The notes under the pieces: generated by a model | Told to the model about the DNA's origin: nothing | Database searches by the model: none | Seen by the model: only the letters and a program-made list of their open reading frames with translations | Position numbers and translations under genes: made by a program | DNA from: a virus | Reading direction: 5' to 3' (one strand) | Virus record (IMG/VR): IMGVR_UViG_3300031653_000004 | Span: 1-45,926 of that record | Length of the DNA: 45,926 nt | Shown here: in pieces, positions 45,092 through 45,926 of the stretch | Layout: the number at the start of each line of letters is the position of its first letter | Numbering within the stretch: the first letter of the stretch is position 1

Positions 45092-45926
45092 TTACTCCTT
45101 GCATTCATCTGTTAATTGGAGAGGGAAGTCCCTCATTTTAAAACCGTCCGGGGGATTGGCTGGGGCTATTGTACAACCTCTGCAAATTGGTTTATATTCA
45201 CAAGGTTTGAAATATGAGTAGCACCAGTAAGTGTCTCGCTCAAAGATGAATTCACTTTCACCATGGTTTAGCACTCTGTCTACCTTGCTGGAGATAGAGG
45301 AGATTGTTTCATTCATTCCTGTTTCCCACTCAGCAAAGTCACGCTTTGTCCGAATAATGAGGTCGGTGAAGCCCCGCTTGTGCTGTATAAGCTTCTGGTT
45401 TACTGAAGTCTTGGGCCAATAAGTTACATCATAGACCATGCCAAGGAGAGACCTCTCTGGATACACCTTTTTGAATCCCCATAGATAAGTGGTAGCTTGA
45501 TCTCCAATGGATACCTGATTAATCATGTTGCTAATGGAAGATTGCGTAGATTTTGTTTCCATCAGGATGTAATTGCCCGAAGACTTATATTGAAGGACTG
45601 CATCAAAGCGCATTGTAATACGGTAGTTTGTTTCAGGCAACGGTACTTCAACAAACTTCTCCACATCAATAATGCTGAAGGTTTCCAAATCTTTATACCC
45701 ATGCTTATCTATCCATGATTCCAACATGATGGGACAACGAGTGAGAACTTTGGCAAAGTCTTCTTCCTTATAGAATTCTACCTGTGCTTTCTTTATATGA
45801 GTGGTGCATACTTCCAAAGCTTTCTCCTTGTCCCCGGTTAGGTAGAAGGATGCTTTTCCTTCATGGAACGCTCCCCCCAGTATTAGAGGAGAGGCAGTGT
45901 ATTTCGATTCGATTCCAAGGACATAG
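45092..45926 (-). CDS. Cas4/RecB-like PD-(D/E)XK nuclease, C-terminal part (runs off the window)
   Basis: The 3' part of the gene begun at 213; in this copy the frame stays open to the last base, with true N-terminus on the other side of the junction (full length 306 aa). MRFDAVLQ (Asp137) and YILMETKS (Glu152-Thr-Lys154) give the D...E-x-K active site; QVSIGDQATTY supplies the Gln/Tyr motif. Four cysteines near the C-terminus (C264, C271, C277, C280) with Cys22 resemble the Fe-S clamp of Cas4/AddB nucleases. It probably degrades or resects DNA in recombination, near the Sak4-like ATPase. A TTG at 45817 could be misread as a start if the contig ends are not joined. Confidence 0.85.
   Translation of the reverse strand, partial: YVLGIESKYTASPLILGGAFHEGKASFYLTGDKEKALEVCTTHIKKAQVEFYKEEDFAKVLTRCPIMLESWIDKHGYKDLETFSIIDVEKFVEVPLPETNYRITMRFDAVLQYKSSGNYILMETKSTQSSISNMINQVSIGDQATTYLWGFKKVYPERSLLGMVYDVTYWPKTSVNQKLIQHKRGFTDLIIRTKRDFAEWETGMNETISSISSKVDRVLNHGESEFIFERDTYWCYSYFKPCEYKPICRGCTIAPANPPDGFKMRDFPLQLTDECKE
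45800..45926. repeat. Terminal direct repeat, right copy
   Basis: Exact copy of bases 1-127. It lies wholly inside the nuclease frame, which makes a biological terminal repeat less likely than assembly overlap. Confidence 0.95.

Noticed and set aside
1-45926. tRNA genes, CRISPR arrays, insertion sequences, integrase or attachment sites
   Set aside because: None seen by eye on either strand; a tool search (tRNAscan, repeat finder) would be needed to exclude them fully.

Overview
The window is the complete genome of a tailed phage (Caudoviricetes, podovirus-like). Its first 127 bases are repeated exactly as its last 127 bases (1-127 = 45800-45926). This is best explained as the overlap left by assembly of a circular or circularly permuted molecule, giving a genome of about 45,799 bp. 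One nuclease gene is cut by the contig ends and can be rebuilt across the junction as an intact 306-codon frame. No integrase, recognisable lysogeny repressor, phage RNA polymerase or tRNA gene was found. Visible promoters are sigma70-like, so transcription probably depends on the host enzyme. The host cannot be named from this sequence; AGGAGG-type ribosome sites are nearly universal, and a membrane-plus-coiled-coil protein resembling an inner-membrane spanin weakly favours a Gram-negative host.

Layout. A control region (about 8.9-10.5 kb) holds divergent promoters, a G-quadruplex motif, an AT-rich tract and a bidirectional terminator. Leftward from 8.99 kb, through the contig junction and on to 35.5 kb, runs one long minus-strand arm. 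It starts with about 30 tightly packed small genes (8.9 to 0.2 kb), many with overlapping stop/start codons and many with Cys-x2-Cys zinc-ribbon motifs. It continues with a Cas4/RecB-like nuclease, a Sak4-like ATPase, a candidate ssDNA-binding protein, several membrane proteins, a uracil-DNA-glycosylase/DNA polymerase A fusion, a DUF3987-like helicase and a helix-turn-helix protein. A separate minus unit (10.14-9.50 kb) encodes three small proteins and ends at the terminator.

Rightward from a near-consensus promoter at 10,444-10,472, which would start transcription at the first ATG and give a leaderless message, runs the 25-kb late operon. It encodes a possible small terminase and small zinc proteins, a HExxH protein, the large terminase, portal, scaffold-like protein, capsid, a beta-helix protein, a terminator with UUCG loop, the tail adaptor, two fibre proteins, two small membrane proteins (lysis candidates), a tail tube B-like protein and three probable ejection proteins of 360, 930 and 1689 residues. 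The two arms converge and overlap by 47 nt at 35.5 kb.

The points I think most deserve attention are: a palindromic motif (TTAC-CAT-GTAA) at three separate promoters, suggesting a phage regulon; the leaderless late promoter; strand-composition switches inside co-oriented genes, one next to a GCGAAGC mini-hairpin; a G-quadruplex in the control region; the UDG-polymerase fusion; a 146-nt out-of-phase overlap at the end of the portal gene; atypical P-loops in three ATPases; and tandem zinc-ribbon duplications. Twelve short genes of 32-58 codons are also described from their ribosome sites and overlaps.
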